DNA of 64,000 bases, from positions 1,837,501 to 1,901,500 of the forward strand of contig NZ_CP120678.1 in the NCBI RefSeq assembly GCF_030273445.1, read 5' to 3'. The stretch comes from Selenobaculum gibii. GTDB taxonomy: Bacteria > Bacillota > Negativicutes > ICN-92133. The stretch's first letter is position 1; each line of letters opens with the position of its first letter. The notes beneath the pieces were generated by a model. It was not told the origin of the DNA and ran no database searches. It saw nothing but the letters and a program-made list of their open reading frames with translations. Positions 53,929 to 63,760 of this stretch are shown here, piece after piece. Position numbers and translations under genes: made by a program.

Positions 53929-54714
53929 TCAGTCTTTATTATGCAATAAAAATATACACTGCTTCTCTTCGATAAATCCTTGGGTAAACATTTGTGGTGT
54001 TACCTCTTTTCCACCTACTACCCCAAGAAGTAAAAATAACTTACTAAAAGCTTCTTCATCTTCTAATGGTATAACTGATTTATCCATATTCAAAAGTGTC
54101 TTTATCTCTGCTTTCTCTATCGCTACACCAACATCCTGAATAATTTTCTTATCATCAGCTTGTCCAAATTTATTGAATTCTCCGACGGTCAGTACTATAA
54201 CCCTTTTATTTACCTTATCAATTGCCTTCTGTAAACTCTTCCCAAAAGTATACATTTCTTCATATGGAAGCTGATTACAAGCGATACTGACAACTTGCCC
54301 TTTAAAGCCAGCTTTATACAAATAATAAAGTGGAATAAAACTTTGATGATCCATATCTCTTGATAGATGATTATCTTCCGCCTGCTGTGATAATTCTTCC
54401 AATTCAATACCTACACGCTTGCTCTGATTCATAATGCTTCGCATGAGTAAACTATCAGTTTCAAATCCAAGCACCATATCCGTTAAACCGAATTTACCCA
54501 TATCACCTTTTATTCTTGGCTGTACATCGATCGTAATCGCTGATGGAAATAAATTTTGCTTTGTTACTATAACAATCGTTTGCGGTTTATACTGACAAAT
54601 CATTTGCGATATTTTTTCCATATAATCTACTATTTTTTGTGTTTGCTTTTCTTTTGTCTCATGCAGCAGTTCAATCATACAGGACAAAAATGCTCCTCCA
54701 ATTAATTTAGCCAA
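53929..54714 (-). CDS. LigB-superfamily protein, metal site not evident
   Basis: A 261-residue protein with the overall pattern of class III extradiol dioxygenase/LigB domains as found in AmmeMemoRadiSam proteins: N-terminal LIGGAFLS, VIVTKQN, a central DHQSFIPLYYLY segment and a conserved order of strands. The PHPP motif that carries metal His in active relatives reads LSCMIEL here, so dioxygenase chemistry is doubtful. TTG start at 54714 behind GGAGG. It is 12 bp downstream of cwlD and probably co-transcribed. Confidence 0.6.
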   Translation of the reverse strand: MAKLIGGAFLSCMIELLHETKEKQTQKIVDYMEKISQMICQYKPQTIVIVTKQNLFPSAITIDVQPRIKGDMGKFGLTDMVLGFETDSLLMRSIMNQSKRVGIELEELSQQAEDNHLSRDMDHQSFIPLYYLYKAGFKGQVVSIACNQLPYEEMYTFGKSLQKAIDKVNKRVIVLTVGEFNKFGQADDKKIIQDVGVAIEKAEIKTLLNMDKSVIPLEDEEAFSKLFLLLGVVGGKEVTPQMFTQGFIEEKQCIFLLHNKD

Positions 54715-54726
54715 CTCGATACCTCC

Positions 54727-55443
54727 TCAGCCTCCAGAATTTTGATGAAAATGATAGGATAATGCTTTTGCAATTTGATTTACCATATTTTCCTGATAAT
54801 TTTTATCAGATAACAATTCAGATTCTTTTCGATTACTTAAATATCCTGTTTCAAGCAAAACTCCTGGAATATTGCTGGATTTTAAAATTAATATACTATT
54901 ATCCAATTTTTCCGCTCTTTTATTATTAGGCGGATATTTTCTTAATAGCTCTTGCATAGTATGAGCTAAAATTTTATTTTCCATTAGTTTATCTGAATAA
55001 AAAACTTGTGCACCCGACCATCTTGTTGCTTTATCCGCATTACAATGAATACTCACAAATGCATTTGCACCTGAATTGTTAATCATATCCACTCTTGTTA
55101 ACAAGTCATTCCTTTTCCCGCCCTTTCCCCGTGTATAATAATCAACATCACTTTCTCTTGTATAAATCACTTCTACACCATTCTCTGTTAAAATCTTTCC
55201 AAGCAATAAACTAATTTCCAAAGTAAGATCTTTTTCCTTCAAACCATAATAAGTTGCTCCGCTATCTATGCCACCATGACCAGCATCAATAATCACTTTT
55301 GTTCCTTGTAAATAATCTAACGAGACCATTTCCAGCTCATTATCGGCCAGATATTTTATCATTAAACTATGTGCTAAGAAAATAGTAATACTAAATAATA
55401 CTACGCGCTTTAGCAGTGGAATCGAAATAAAATACGCTCGCAT
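54727..55443 (-). CDS. cwlD: N-acetylmuramoyl-L-alanine amidase CwlD
   Basis: Zinc amidase (Amidase_3) that helps make muramic-delta-lactam in spore cortex. The 238 residues have an N-terminal membrane anchor (about 10-28) and ligands in DAGHGGIDSG (His), LTLEISL (Glu), VSIHCNA (His) and catalytic Glu in LLETGYLSN. Family CwlD assignment rests on length and single anchor. Its presence suggests a spore-forming lineage. Confidence 0.88.
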   Translation of the reverse strand: MRAYFISIPLLKRVVLFSITIFLAHSLMIKYLADNELEMVSLDYLQGTKVIIDAGHGGIDSGATYYGLKEKDLTLEISLLLGKILTENGVEVIYTRESDVDYYTRGKGGKRNDLLTRVDMINNSGANAFVSIHCNADKATRWSGAQVFYSDKLMENKILAHTMQELLRKYPPNNKRAEKLDNSILILKSSNIPGVLLETGYLSNRKESELLSDKNYQENMVNQIAKALSYHFHQNSGG

Positions 55444-55469
55444 ACTATGTGCCTCCTTAGCAAAACAAT

Positions 55470-55560
55470 AAAATAGATTTAATTCAGAGACTTAGAGGCT
55501 CACCTATGCCTCATGGGTATAACTTCCACTTATAAAAGATAGAGTCTTAACACAGGTTAG
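55470..55560 (-). other. Structured stretch upstream of cwlD
   Basis: Between cwlD and the divergent transglycosylase gene a GC-richer block contains GAGGC/GCCTC pairing and an outer AGACT/AGTCT pair. It would be in the cwlD leader on the minus strand. I cannot identify a known RNA family. Confidence 0.3.
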
Positions 55561-55709
55561 TCATTGAATAAAAATTTTTAGAAAAAGAATTTATTTTTAA
55601 AATATGCGGCAAAATTCATTTATATGAAATGAATTTTACGTTTGAAAAGTTTAATATTTAGGGTAAAATATAATGAGATTTTAACTTGTATTATTATTGG
55701 AGGTTAGAT

Positions 55710-56534
55710 ATGCAACGTTTTCGTTTTGGACGTTTTTTTCTATATTTATTCATTTTGTTTTTTCTTTGTTTTTGGTTTTCGGGCGGTAATACTATTCTCA
55801 ATTTTTTCGATCCTGCTTTAAAAACTACAATAAAGCAAGCTTTAGATGCAAATCAAATATCCTCTTTGACAAATGTGACAAATGAAACGAAAAATGATTT
55901 AACGTCTACTTATGACCGCATCTACCGTTTAATTGCACTTAAATCATCAGTAGATAGCAAAATTGCCAAACAAAATTATGTAAAGCTCGAAAATATTAGT
56001 TTATCTTTACAACAAGCAATCATCGCTACTGAAGATAACCGTTTTTATACGCATCCAGGTTTTGATGTTGAGGGAATTATGCGTGCGAGTCTAGTAAATC
56101 TACAATATGGAGAAGTTACCGAAGGCGGCAGCACAATCACTCAACAGCTTGTTAAAAATCTTTTTCTTTCACAAGATCGCTCCTTAAATCGCAAGATGGA
56201 AGAGTTTGCTTTAGCTGTCGATATGGAAATGCGCTATTCCAAAGAAGAAATTTTAGAATTATATTTAAATACCATTTACTTTGGTTCTGGTTTTTATGGC
56301 ATCAGTGAAGCATCTATGGGGTATTTTGCAAAAATGCCAAATGAATTAACGCTTGCTGAAGCTGCAATGCTAGCGGGACTTCCTAATGCACCATCAGTTT
56401 ATTCTCCTTATGTCGATTTTAATGCTGCAAAAAAACGTCAATCCGTCGTTCTAAGTCGTATGGCAGACACAGGCTATATCACACCTACAATTGCAAATGA
56501 AACAAAATCAGCACCTATCTACTTAGCAGAATAA
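55710..56534 (+). CDS. Monofunctional peptidoglycan glycosyltransferase (GT51)
   Basis: Polymerises lipid II into glycan. The 274-residue protein has one N-terminal membrane helix (about 8-27) and a GT51 domain: TEDNRFYTHPGFDVEG (catalytic Glu), GGSTITQQLVKNL, the KMEEFALAVDMEMRYSKEEILELYLN block and LAGLPNAPS. No transpeptidase follows, so it is MtgA-like. ATG at 55710 behind GGAGG. Confidence 0.93.
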   Translation: MQRFRFGRFFLYLFILFFLCFWFSGGNTILNFFDPALKTTIKQALDANQISSLTNVTNETKNDLTSTYDRIYRLIALKSSVDSKIAKQNYVKLENISLSLQQAIIATEDNRFYTHPGFDVEGIMRASLVNLQYGEVTEGGSTITQQLVKNLFLSQDRSLNRKMEEFALAVDMEMRYSKEEILELYLNTIYFGSGFYGISEASMGYFAKMPNELTLAEAAMLAGLPNAPSVYSPYVDFNAAKKRQSVVLSRMADTGYITPTIANETKSAPIYLAE

Positions 56535-56575
56535 AAAATGAGCATTTGACTGAAAATCAAATGCTCATTTTTTTA
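56535..56575. terminator. Bidirectional terminator
   Basis: 15-bp stem around AATGAGCATTTGA/TCAAATGCTCATT with T-runs both ways, between convergent genes. Confidence 0.85.
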
Positions 56576-57253
56576 TTTTATTTTCTTGCCGAACCCTGCA
56601 TAAAAATCTTTCACGATCCGTTTATACATATCAATTAAATCTTTTTCAGCTTCACGGTAATCTACATAGCTATAAATTAAAGTATTATCTGCCGTCGTGA
56701 AAACCTCAAATTTCACCCTGATATGTGCAATGTATAGATATTTACCCTCAACGTAGTGTTCTACAGTCTCAGGAACTTTCACTTCATACTTCTTTCCGTC
56801 AACCCAATAGCTATAATCTCTATACTCAGTCGTTGTATAGTAATAAGGGTCTTTCCAAACCTTATCTATCCAATATTCTTGAATAGTTTCTTTAATCCAA
56901 ACATCAGAAAATTCTTTAATCGCATCTTGCCATACTTGATCTCGTTCACTTTCATCAGTAATTGCATCTAAGTCAACAAGTTTATAACGAAGCAATTTAC
57001 TCTTGATATCACGTGCAGTAAAAAAATTTCCATTCTTTACTTTTGAACTTCCATCATAAAAAGCATCACAAAGCAATCTCTGTGTTATCTCTTCATCAAT
57101 ATCATCAGAATAAGTAGGCTCCTCCATATATACATTTTGAATACCGCTAAAATTAAAATTACGATCTGCCCAAGTTTGATTTTCTGCAAAAACCATAGAA
57201 GTAGTTAAACTTAATAGAAAAATAACTAGAAAAAAAATCTTAAATCGTTTCAT
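56573..57253 (-). CDS. Exported protein of unknown function
   Basis: A 226-residue secreted protein (signal peptide with cleavage near VFA-EN). The mature part is rich in Asp, Tyr and Trp (YSDDIDEEIT, VWKDPYYYTTTEYRDYSYWV) and has a C-terminal strand-rich part (ADNTLIYSYVDYRE). I recognise no family. ATG at 57253 has GAGGTG upstream. Monocistronic. It could be one of the small periplasmic proteins frequent in Negativicutes, but function is unknown. Confidence 0.6.
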   Translation of the reverse strand: MKRFKIFFLVIFLLSLTTSMVFAENQTWADRNFNFSGIQNVYMEEPTYSDDIDEEITQRLLCDAFYDGSSKVKNGNFFTARDIKSKLLRYKLVDLDAITDESERDQVWQDAIKEFSDVWIKETIQEYWIDKVWKDPYYYTTTEYRDYSYWVDGKKYEVKVPETVEHYVEGKYLYIAHIRVKFEVFTTADNTLIYSYVDYREAEKDLIDMYKRIVKDFYAGFGKKIK

Positions 57254-57499
57254 TAGCCTCACCTCTTTAAAATTAAATTTAGACTTTCTGACTAAAAGGA
57301 TTATGATAATCCTAAAAACGAATTCATAAACGCAAGATCAATTCTACTATATTTTTTATTTTATTCGCTAAATTACTTTCTTTTCCCTTGTTTCTTTATT
57401 TTTAAAAATCTATTAGTCTTCATCTAGCCAAAATCTATTTTTTAATTTTTCGCAAAATATTACTTCTTTATTCACTACTATTATCATCGAATAAAAATA
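57254..57499. other. AT-rich intergenic region
   Basis: Promoter region of the exported protein (minus strand) and 3-prime flank of the next minus-strand operon. No gene seen. Confidence 0.4.
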
Positions 57500-57525
57500 C
57501 AGCTTATCTTAAAAAAGATAAGCTG
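57500..57525 (-). terminator. Terminator of the ridA/alanine-racemase-like operon
   Basis: Stem CAGCTTATCTT/AAGATAAGCTG (57500-57510 with 57515-57525) followed on the minus strand by TATTTTTATT. Confidence 0.8.
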
Positions 57526-57598
57526 CTATAAAGTAAGACTTGATTTTAGCGTAATTTTAACTTCGTCTAAATCATCAAATAAAGATCGAAATATTTAA

Positions 57599-58726
57599 TT
57601 ATTGTGATTTTCCTCTACAAAGCACTGGAATTTCTTTTATTACTTTACCATCAGTGACAAGATAAGCTTTTTCATATAAATTGCATGTTGGACAAATATG
57701 ATTTGGAATTACTTCTACTTTGTCACCGACAGCAATTGCTTCACGAAATCCTCTATTGTAAAGTACAGCATGCTCATCAAATACGCCACTTAATCGTACA
57801 TTATTTGAATTTTTAATCAGTCCATAGCCATAAGTAGTGCATATTCCTTCCGTGCGATTTTGTGAAGTCAATGCTTTTGCACCGGCATCGAGAACGACAC
57901 GTTCAGCAGTAGGTCGACTAATTACACTAGACAAAACTGTTGCCGCACATTTACTAAAATCAGAAATTGCACTACCTTGTCCTACATCCATTAAAATGAA
58001 AGTTCCGGGACGAATTTCAGTAACACCTTCCGCAATTCCACCATGCATCAAAGATGGTGTTGAACCAATACTTACAATATCAATTTTATGTCCCATTGTT
58101 CGTAAAAGTTCGGCAGCTGCAACAGTACGTCTGTGCGCAATTCGTGCTAATCTAATGCATTCTTCCGCGCAGCTTGCTTTATAACAGTGTCCTTCGTGAG
58201 AAAATACACCTTTAAGCACTACATTTTTTTTAGAAAGAATATATTGACCTAATTCAAATAAAGCCTCATCTTCAATAACCCCCGAACGATTTTCCCCAAC
58301 TTCAATTTCAATTAATACTTCTAAAGGTTTCGATGTATTTACAAATACCTTTTCGATTTGATCAATTTGTTCTTTGCCATCAACGCCGATGCGAATTTCA
58401 ATTTTATCATGTAAAGCTTTTAATCTATTATATTTTATTTCACCAATGATTTCATTTGCAATAAAAATATCCTTTATCCCATTCTCTGCCATGACTTCCG
58501 CTTCACCAATCTTGGCAACAGCAATTCCTTTTGCCCCTTCATTAAGACAAAGCCTAGCAAGTTCAGGCATACGATGCGTCTTTGTATGAGGTCTTAAATT
58601 TACTTTACTTTCTTCCGCCTTATTTATCATCGACCGTAAATTCTGCATCATAATATTCTGATCAATTAACAATGCTGGAGTATCAATCATTACATATGGA
58701 CTTTTAAAAGATTTCAATATACTCAC
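57599..58726 (-). CDS. D-threonine aldolase/D-serine dehydratase-like PLP enzyme
   Basis: A 375-residue alanine-racemase-N fold PLP enzyme with a C-terminal D-serine dehydratase-like domain. The PLP Lys is in RPHTKTHRMPE; SHEGHCY and GSTPSLMHGG line the active site; the C-terminal HICPTCNLYE supplies His/Cys metal ligands. Members cleave D-threonine or dehydrate D-serine; substrate here unknown. GTG start overlaps the ridA stop (GTGA), so they are coupled. Confidence 0.85.
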   Translation of the reverse strand: MSILKSFKSPYVMIDTPALLIDQNIMMQNLRSMINKAEESKVNLRPHTKTHRMPELARLCLNEGAKGIAVAKIGEAEVMAENGIKDIFIANEIIGEIKYNRLKALHDKIEIRIGVDGKEQIDQIEKVFVNTSKPLEVLIEIEVGENRSGVIEDEALFELGQYILSKKNVVLKGVFSHEGHCYKASCAEECIRLARIAHRRTVAAAELLRTMGHKIDIVSIGSTPSLMHGGIAEGVTEIRPGTFILMDVGQGSAISDFSKCAATVLSSVISRPTAERVVLDAGAKALTSQNRTEGICTTYGYGLIKNSNNVRLSGVFDEHAVLYNRGFREAIAVGDKVEVIPNHICPTCNLYEKAYLVTDGKVIKEIPVLCRGKSQ

Positions 58727-59121
58727 CCCTTATTTTCTTCAGATTCTACTGCCGCAACCGCATCTATTTCAATAAGTGAATTAAAATGTAACCCTGCCGT
58801 CGGTACAATCGTACGAGCAGGCTTATGCTCACCAAAAAATTCGGCATAAGTTTGATTTACTTCTTCCCAACCATCAATATCCGATACATATACCGTTGTT
58901 TTTAAAACCGATTTTCTACTGCTACCACATTGAATCAAAACAGCTTCTAAGTTTGATAAAGCTTGTTTTACCTGATCTTTTAGAGACCCTTTGGGGAATT
59001 TTTCTTTTAGGTCATAATTTATTGGTAACTGCCCTGAAATATAGGCAATTCCATCATGAATAATCGCTGGACAATAATGTCCACTTGAAAATTTTGAGTG
59101 ATTCGTATGAATAAACTCCAT
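58723..59121 (-). CDS. RidA/YjgF-family enamine deaminase
   Basis: A 132-residue RidA protein that hydrolyses reactive enamine/imine intermediates formed by PLP dehydratases. Motifs: IAYISGQLP, ALSNLEAVL, VYVSDIDGW and the catalytic Arg in HKPARTIV. Its pairing with a D-amino-acid PLP enzyme makes functional sense, since such enzymes release 2-aminoacrylate-type products. ATG at 59121 with GAGG upstream. Confidence 0.9.
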   Translation of the reverse strand: MEFIHTNHSKFSSGHYCPAIIHDGIAYISGQLPINYDLKEKFPKGSLKDQVKQALSNLEAVLIQCGSSRKSVLKTTVYVSDIDGWEEVNQTYAEFFGEHKPARTIVPTAGLHFNSLIEIDAVAAVESEENKG

Positions 59122-59269
59122 ATTTCCACATCCTCTTTTCATCGAACTTGATTTTATAGAAAATTTTATATAAAATGAACTTAATTAAATTATTCTACGT
59201 CTATAATACATAATTTTTTCTATATTATCAATCTTTTCATAGAAAAATTTATATTTTAAAGGAGCTTTT

Positions 59270-59902
59270 ATGAAAAAAGAATTAAGCAAATATATTCCTA
59301 TGATAAAAATGCTTGCGCAAACTTTTGGGAAGAGCTGTGAAATTGTTCTGCATGATTTATCACAGCCTCAGTCTTCCGTCGTCTATACGATAAACAATCA
59401 TGTTACTGGACGTCAAATTGGTCAACCATTTGATCATTTAATTAAACAAGTGCTTCTAGCAAAAGATTTTACCGATGATTATAAAGCAAACTATTTAATT
59501 TGTACGCCAGATAAAAGAGAAATAAAATCTTCAACAGTATTTTTGCGTGATTCTACTGATAAAATTATTGGTGCAATCTGTATTAATTATGATTTATCAG
59601 CATTGCGTAACATCCAAAATTTTTGCAATGATATGTTAATGATAGATACTGAAACGATTCCATCTGAAATTGAACCTTTTGATCATGTAGTAGAAATCGT
59701 GGATGATTTAATTGATAAAATTATCTCTAATACAGATGTAGCAACATTAAAACGTAAAGATAAAATTGAACTCATTCATTTCATGGAGAAAAAAGGCGTA
59801 TTTTTAATTAAAGGAAGTATTGATAAAGTCGCTGAAAAAATGAACATTTCTAAAGTAACTGTCTATAGTTATCTTGATGAAATAAAAAAAATGGAAAACT
59901 AA
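59270..59902 (+). CDS. YheO-PAS/HTH transcriptional regulator (DauR-like)
   Basis: A 210-residue regulator with an N-terminal YheO-like PAS domain (about 5-115; GKSCEIVLHDLSQP, GAICINYDLSAL) and a C-terminal helix-turn-helix (about 165-208; KVAEKMNISKVTVYSYLDEI). DauR controls D-arginine catabolism in Pseudomonas. It is divergent from the ridA/PLP operon and 19 bp upstream of asparaginase, so it likely controls both (inference). TTTTATA-N10-TATAAAA at 59152-59175 is a candidate operator. Confidence 0.85.
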   Translation: MKKELSKYIPMIKMLAQTFGKSCEIVLHDLSQPQSSVVYTINNHVTGRQIGQPFDHLIKQVLLAKDFTDDYKANYLICTPDKREIKSSTVFLRDSTDKIIGAICINYDLSALRNIQNFCNDMLMIDTETIPSEIEPFDHVVEIVDDLIDKIISNTDVATLKRKDKIELIHFMEKKGVFLIKGSIDKVAEKMNISKVTVYSYLDEIKKMEN

Positions 59903-59921
59903 TAACGAAAGAGGATACACC

Positions 59922-60917
59922 ATGACAACATTACCCAAAATTAAAGTTTTAGCAACCGGTGGTACAATCGCTGGAAGTTCAGCTTCTAGCACCGAAATGA
60001 CAGGCTATCAAGCTGGCACATTAGGAGTTGACCTTTTACTATCTGCTGTACCCGGAATACAAAAAATTGTCGATATAAGCGGCGAACAAATTTCTGAAAT
60101 TGACAGTTGTAATATGACTGAAGAAATATGGTTTAAGTTAGCGAATAAACTTAATGCTTTACTCGCAGACGATGAAATTACTGGTGTCGTTATTACACAT
60201 GGTACCGATACAATGGAAGAAACTGCTTACTTTCTAAATCTCGTTTTAAATAGCAGCAAACCAGTCGTATTAGTAGGTGCAATGCGGCCAGCAACAGCCA
60301 TTAGCGCTGATGGTCCGTTAAATTTATTAAACGCTGTAAAAATCGCAATTCATCCAGATTCTATTGGACAAGGTGTTCTTGTCACGATGAATGACGAAAT
60401 TCATTCTGCCCGCGATGTAACAAAAACCAATACTTTCATGGTAAATACCTTCAAAGCAACAGAATTGGGTATTCTCGGCTATATTATTAATGGCGAAGTA
60501 AAATACTATCGTGCAACTACTCGCAAGCATACCACAAATGTAGATTTACCCTTAGAACATATAACAGAGTTGCCACAAGTAGAAATTATTTATGCACATG
60601 CCAATCAAAATCGTATTTTAATTGATGCTGCTGTAGAAAGCGGAGCTAAAGGAATTATTTATGCTGGTATGGGAAATGGCAGCATTCACTGCAACGCTGA
60701 AGCAGCTTTAATTGATGCAGCTAAACAAGGGGTAATCGTTGTACGAAGCAGCCGTGCAGGAAATGGTGTTGTCGTTACAACTAATCCGTTCTGGGATGAA
60801 AATAATTTTGTAAAATCAGATACTCTTAATCCTCAAAAAGCAAGAATTCTCCTCGCTTTAGCTTTAACCCAGACAAATAAACCCGAAGAAATCCAGAAAA
60901 TGTTTAGTGAATATTAA
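59922..60917 (+). CDS. L-asparaginase (type II-like, cytoplasmic)
   Basis: Hydrolyses asparagine to aspartate and ammonia. The 331 residues carry the two catalytic Thr motifs, ATGGTIAGS and HGTDTMEET, plus VVLVGAMRPA and SISGD-type segment AISADGPLN. No signal peptide, so it acts in the cytosol. Placed behind a YheO-PAS regulator; D- versus L-specificity cannot be read. Confidence 0.93.
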   Translation: MTTLPKIKVLATGGTIAGSSASSTEMTGYQAGTLGVDLLLSAVPGIQKIVDISGEQISEIDSCNMTEEIWFKLANKLNALLADDEITGVVITHGTDTMEETAYFLNLVLNSSKPVVLVGAMRPATAISADGPLNLLNAVKIAIHPDSIGQGVLVTMNDEIHSARDVTKTNTFMVNTFKATELGILGYIINGEVKYYRATTRKHTTNVDLPLEHITELPQVEIIYAHANQNRILIDAAVESGAKGIIYAGMGNGSIHCNAEAALIDAAKQGVIVVRSSRAGNGVVVTTNPFWDENNFVKSDTLNPQKARILLALALTQTNKPEEIQKMFSEY

Positions 60918-60944
60918 AAAATCATTTTACTATTAGGAAGTGTT

Positions 60945-61505
60945 ATTACGAAAAGAAAAGTTTTTTTTCTTCTTACATTACTATTCTTTACTACTTCCAG
61001 TTGTTTTGCTGAAACGATATCCGTACCTAAACGTATTGCGATTTTACCTACGATCAATCAAAGCGTTCCAAATTTAGAATTAGAAAACTATCTAAGAAGT
61101 GAATTGACAAAGAAATTACGTATTCCACTGAATGATATCATCCATGCCCACGAATATATTGCTGTAGAAGAAATCGAAGTCATTTTACCTGAGTTAAAAA
61201 CACAATTCAATAATCCAGAAAAATTAAAAATTGCTGCTGATAAACTTTCGGCGGATTTAATCATTGGTATTGTAATTTTGAGTGCACATGAACGTCAATA
61301 TCAAAACCTATGGAATGGCGAAACTTATTTATCAAGTAATATTTCACTGCGTTTAATTAGTTATGAGCGAGATACTGACACATTTTTTAACAAGAAAAAA
61401 AGTACTTCTTATCATGGAACATATATGTTGTTTGGACGTCTCCAACCTTTAGCTAAATCTACTATTGACAAACTATTAAACTCCTATCCCCTAAAAAAAT
61501 TTTAA
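60945..61505 (+). CDS. Exported protein of unknown function with apparent ATT start
   Basis: The frame is open from an ATT at 60945, which follows TTAGGAAG at ideal spacing, to 61505 (186 residues). Residues 1-22 form a good signal peptide (TKRKVFFLLTLLFFTTSSCFA-ET). No ATG, GTG or TTG is in frame near the ribosome site; the next one is a TTG at 61104, which would lose the leader and a conserved-looking start (KRIAILPTIN). The mature protein has alternating strands (LIIGIVILSAHE, SNISLRLISYE). No family recognised; it resembles other small periplasmic proteins of this group. Confidence 0.6.
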   Translation: MTKRKVFFLLTLLFFTTSSCFAETISVPKRIAILPTINQSVPNLELENYLRSELTKKLRIPLNDIIHAHEYIAVEEIEVILPELKTQFNNPEKLKIAADKLSADLIIGIVILSAHERQYQNLWNGETYLSSNISLRLISYERDTDTFFNKKKSTSYHGTYMLFGRLQPLAKSTIDKLLNSYPLKKF

Positions 61506-61586
61506 AATATTATTTTTTTAACATTGAATCTCTTTATTTCATTTATTCATTCTAAAAGTTCGTCTAAAAATACAATAGATTTGCAT

Positions 61587-61628
61587 TAAAATAGGCTCCA
61601 AAGATAATTTATCTTTGGAGCCTATTTT
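61587..61628. terminator. Bidirectional terminator
   Basis: Stem AAATAGGCTCCAAAGAT/ATCTTTGGAGCCTATTT (about 61589-61605 with 61611-61627), T-runs on both sides, between convergent genes. Confidence 0.85.
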
Positions 61629-61635
61629 TAATCTT

Positions 61636-63606
61636 TTAAATTTTAAATTTATTAATCATGGTTTGCATATCTTCTGCCATTTGCGCTAATGATCTTGATG
61701 ATGATGCAATCTCTTCAGTTGATGCCGATTGCTGCTGTGTCGCTGCTGAAATTGATTGTGCCTGGTCTGTTGCCTGATGACTTACTTTATTCACCTTTTC
61801 AATTGATTCCACTATTTTTTCACTGCCTGTGGAAACTTGTTTTACCGATTGAGCAACTGTACCCATATTATCCGTGATTTCCTGTACCATATTCAAAATT
61901 GCTTTAAATGCACTTCCTACTTCTCTTATTGATTCCGACCCCGCTTTTACCTCCTTACTTCCGTTATCCATAGCTTCAACGGCCTGCATCGTATCTTTTT
62001 GAATGCTTGTAATAAGATTTGTAATTTCCTGTGTTGCATTTTGAGATTGTTCTGCTAATTTTCTTACTTCTTCTGCTACAACGGCAAATCCTCTTCCCTG
62101 TTCCCCTGCTCTAGCCGCTTCAATCGCTGCATTTAATGCTAATAAATTAGTTTGTCCTGCAATTCCAGAAATCGTATCAACGATTTGTCCGATTTGTTTT
62201 GAGTTTTCTCCTAGTCTTGCTACAACTTCTGCTGAATCAACAACCGTCTTTTCAATTTGTGTCATTTGTTCAATTGCATCCGACATTAATTTTTGACCTT
62301 GTTGTGCCTCTGTTGCTGTCTTATTAGAAATTTCACTTACTTTATTTGTTTGGTCTGCTACTTGTGCAACTTCATTTGCTACACCTGCAACTTCACTTGA
62401 TGTTGCTTCTAACGTTACCATTTGATTTTGCATTCCTTCTGCCACGTTTACCACTGTTCCTGCAACATGATTTGCTGCTTCTGCAGATTGATGCGCACTT
62501 GCTGTCAATTCTTCTGATGATGCTGCAATCATTTCCGAGGAACCGGATACTTGACGAATGAGATCTCTTAGGTTGTCACTCATTGTATTAAATGCCTTAA
62601 CTAAAGTACCAATTTCATCATTTGTCGTTACTTGCAGCTTTTCTCCTTGTAAATCTCCATTCGACATCTTTTCAGCGCTATTCGTTAACATGATAATCGG
62701 TTTTGTAATCATATTAGAGAAACGTAATCCTAGTACTAACAATACGATAATACTAATAATAGTGATAATAGTATAGTTGATTTTCATCGTTGCTAAATCG
62801 CTATAAACAAAGCTTTCTTCAACCATAATACCTACAATCCAACCCATATGTTCTACTTTTGCATAGCTAAAAATCATTTTTTGTCCATTGACGTTCACTT
62901 CAAAGTTTCCTTTATCATTAGTCTGCATCTCTTGCCAATGACTTTTAAATAATTCACTTTCTTGCATGTCTTTTTCTTCAATTCCGCCTTCACCTTGCGC
63001 AATTACAACTCCAGCTTTATCTATAATAAAGCCTTTTCCATGCTTATCAATATTTATGTTCTTTGCTATCTCGTTCATAATATCAAGAGAAATATCCATT
63101 GCCAAAACGCCTTGCGTTTTCCCCATAGCATCTTTATATGGAACTGCTGCACTAATAACATTTTTTTTAGTACCAATATCCATATATACATCAGTGAATA
63201 TCAAGGTCCCTGAATTTTTTGCATTTACATACCACCCACGGGTAGTCGGATTATAGTCTGGTGGTAGAATATCTGCTTCATTCGATCTAATAAATAGACC
63301 ATTTTCTCTCCCATTATAAAAATTTTGAACATCTTTATCATTCGCTAATCCCATTACAGACCCTTTTGCATTGATGATATCTTCCGGCATATGTAAAAAA
63401 GTATCTGCAATCATTGTCATTTTATTCGCTTTCGACATCATCCAGCTGTCGACTTCATATGCTTGCTGATCGACAATCATAGCTAACCTGCTTTCAATAC
63501 TTTCTGTTAATTGCTTTTGAGAATTATAATATCCAATCCCCGATACAATAATTAAAATCGCTGCGATAACTGCAATTAACACCAAAAATTTATTTTTCAT
63601 CCCCAT
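61636..63606 (-). CDS. Methyl-accepting chemotaxis protein with dCache domain
   Basis: A 656-residue chemoreceptor. Two membrane helices (about 6-28 and 280-300) enclose a periplasmic dCache domain with [15 protein letters not shown], the amine-ligand-type motif seen in amino-acid Cache sensors. HAMP follows ([22 protein letters not shown] region), then the signalling coiled coil with hairpin [23 protein letters not shown] at 63606 (AGAAGGGA upstream) is preferred to an in-frame start 30 bases earlier. No CheA/CheW nearby. Confidence 0.93.
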   Translation of the reverse strand: MGMKNKFLVLIAVIAAILIIVSGIGYYNSQKQLTESIESRLAMIVDQQAYEVDSWMMSKANKMTMIADTFLHMPEDIINAKGSVMGLANDKDVQNFYNGRENGLFIRSNEADILPPDYNPTTRGWYVNAKNSGTLIFTDVYMDIGTKKNVISAAVPYKDAMGKTQGVLAMDISLDIMNEIAKNINIDKHGKGFIIDKAGVVIAQGEGGIEEKDMQESELFKSHWQEMQTNDKGNFEVNVNGQKMIFSYAKVEHMGWIVGIMVEESFVYSDLATMKINYTIITIISIIVLLVLGLRFSNMITKPIIMLTNSAEKMSNGDLQGEKLQVTTNDEIGTLVKAFNTMSDNLRDLIRQVSGSSEMIAASSEELTASAHQSAEAANHVAGTVVNVAEGMQNQMVTLEATSSEVAGVANEVAQVADQTNKVSEISNKTATEAQQGQKLMSDAIEQMTQIEKTVVDSAEVVARLGENSKQIGQIVDTISGIAGQTNLLALNAAIEAARAGEQGRGFAVVAEEVRKLAEQSQNATQEITNLITSIQKDTMQAVEAMDNGSKEVKAGSESIREVGSAFKAILNMVQEITDNMGTVAQSVKQVSTGSEKIVESIEKVNKVSHQATDQAQSISAATQQQSASTEEIASSSRSLAQMAEDMQTMINKFKI

Positions 63607-63760
63607 ACATATCCCTTCTTTCAGCATATTATACATTTATTATAACAAAATTCTAAAATAAGTTCATTGTTTTTTAGCTATTATTGTTATTTTGTGAAAT
63701 AAGTCCTAGGAAAATTAAAGACTGATTCACGTTGAACTTCTCTAGAGGAAATAAGCATGC

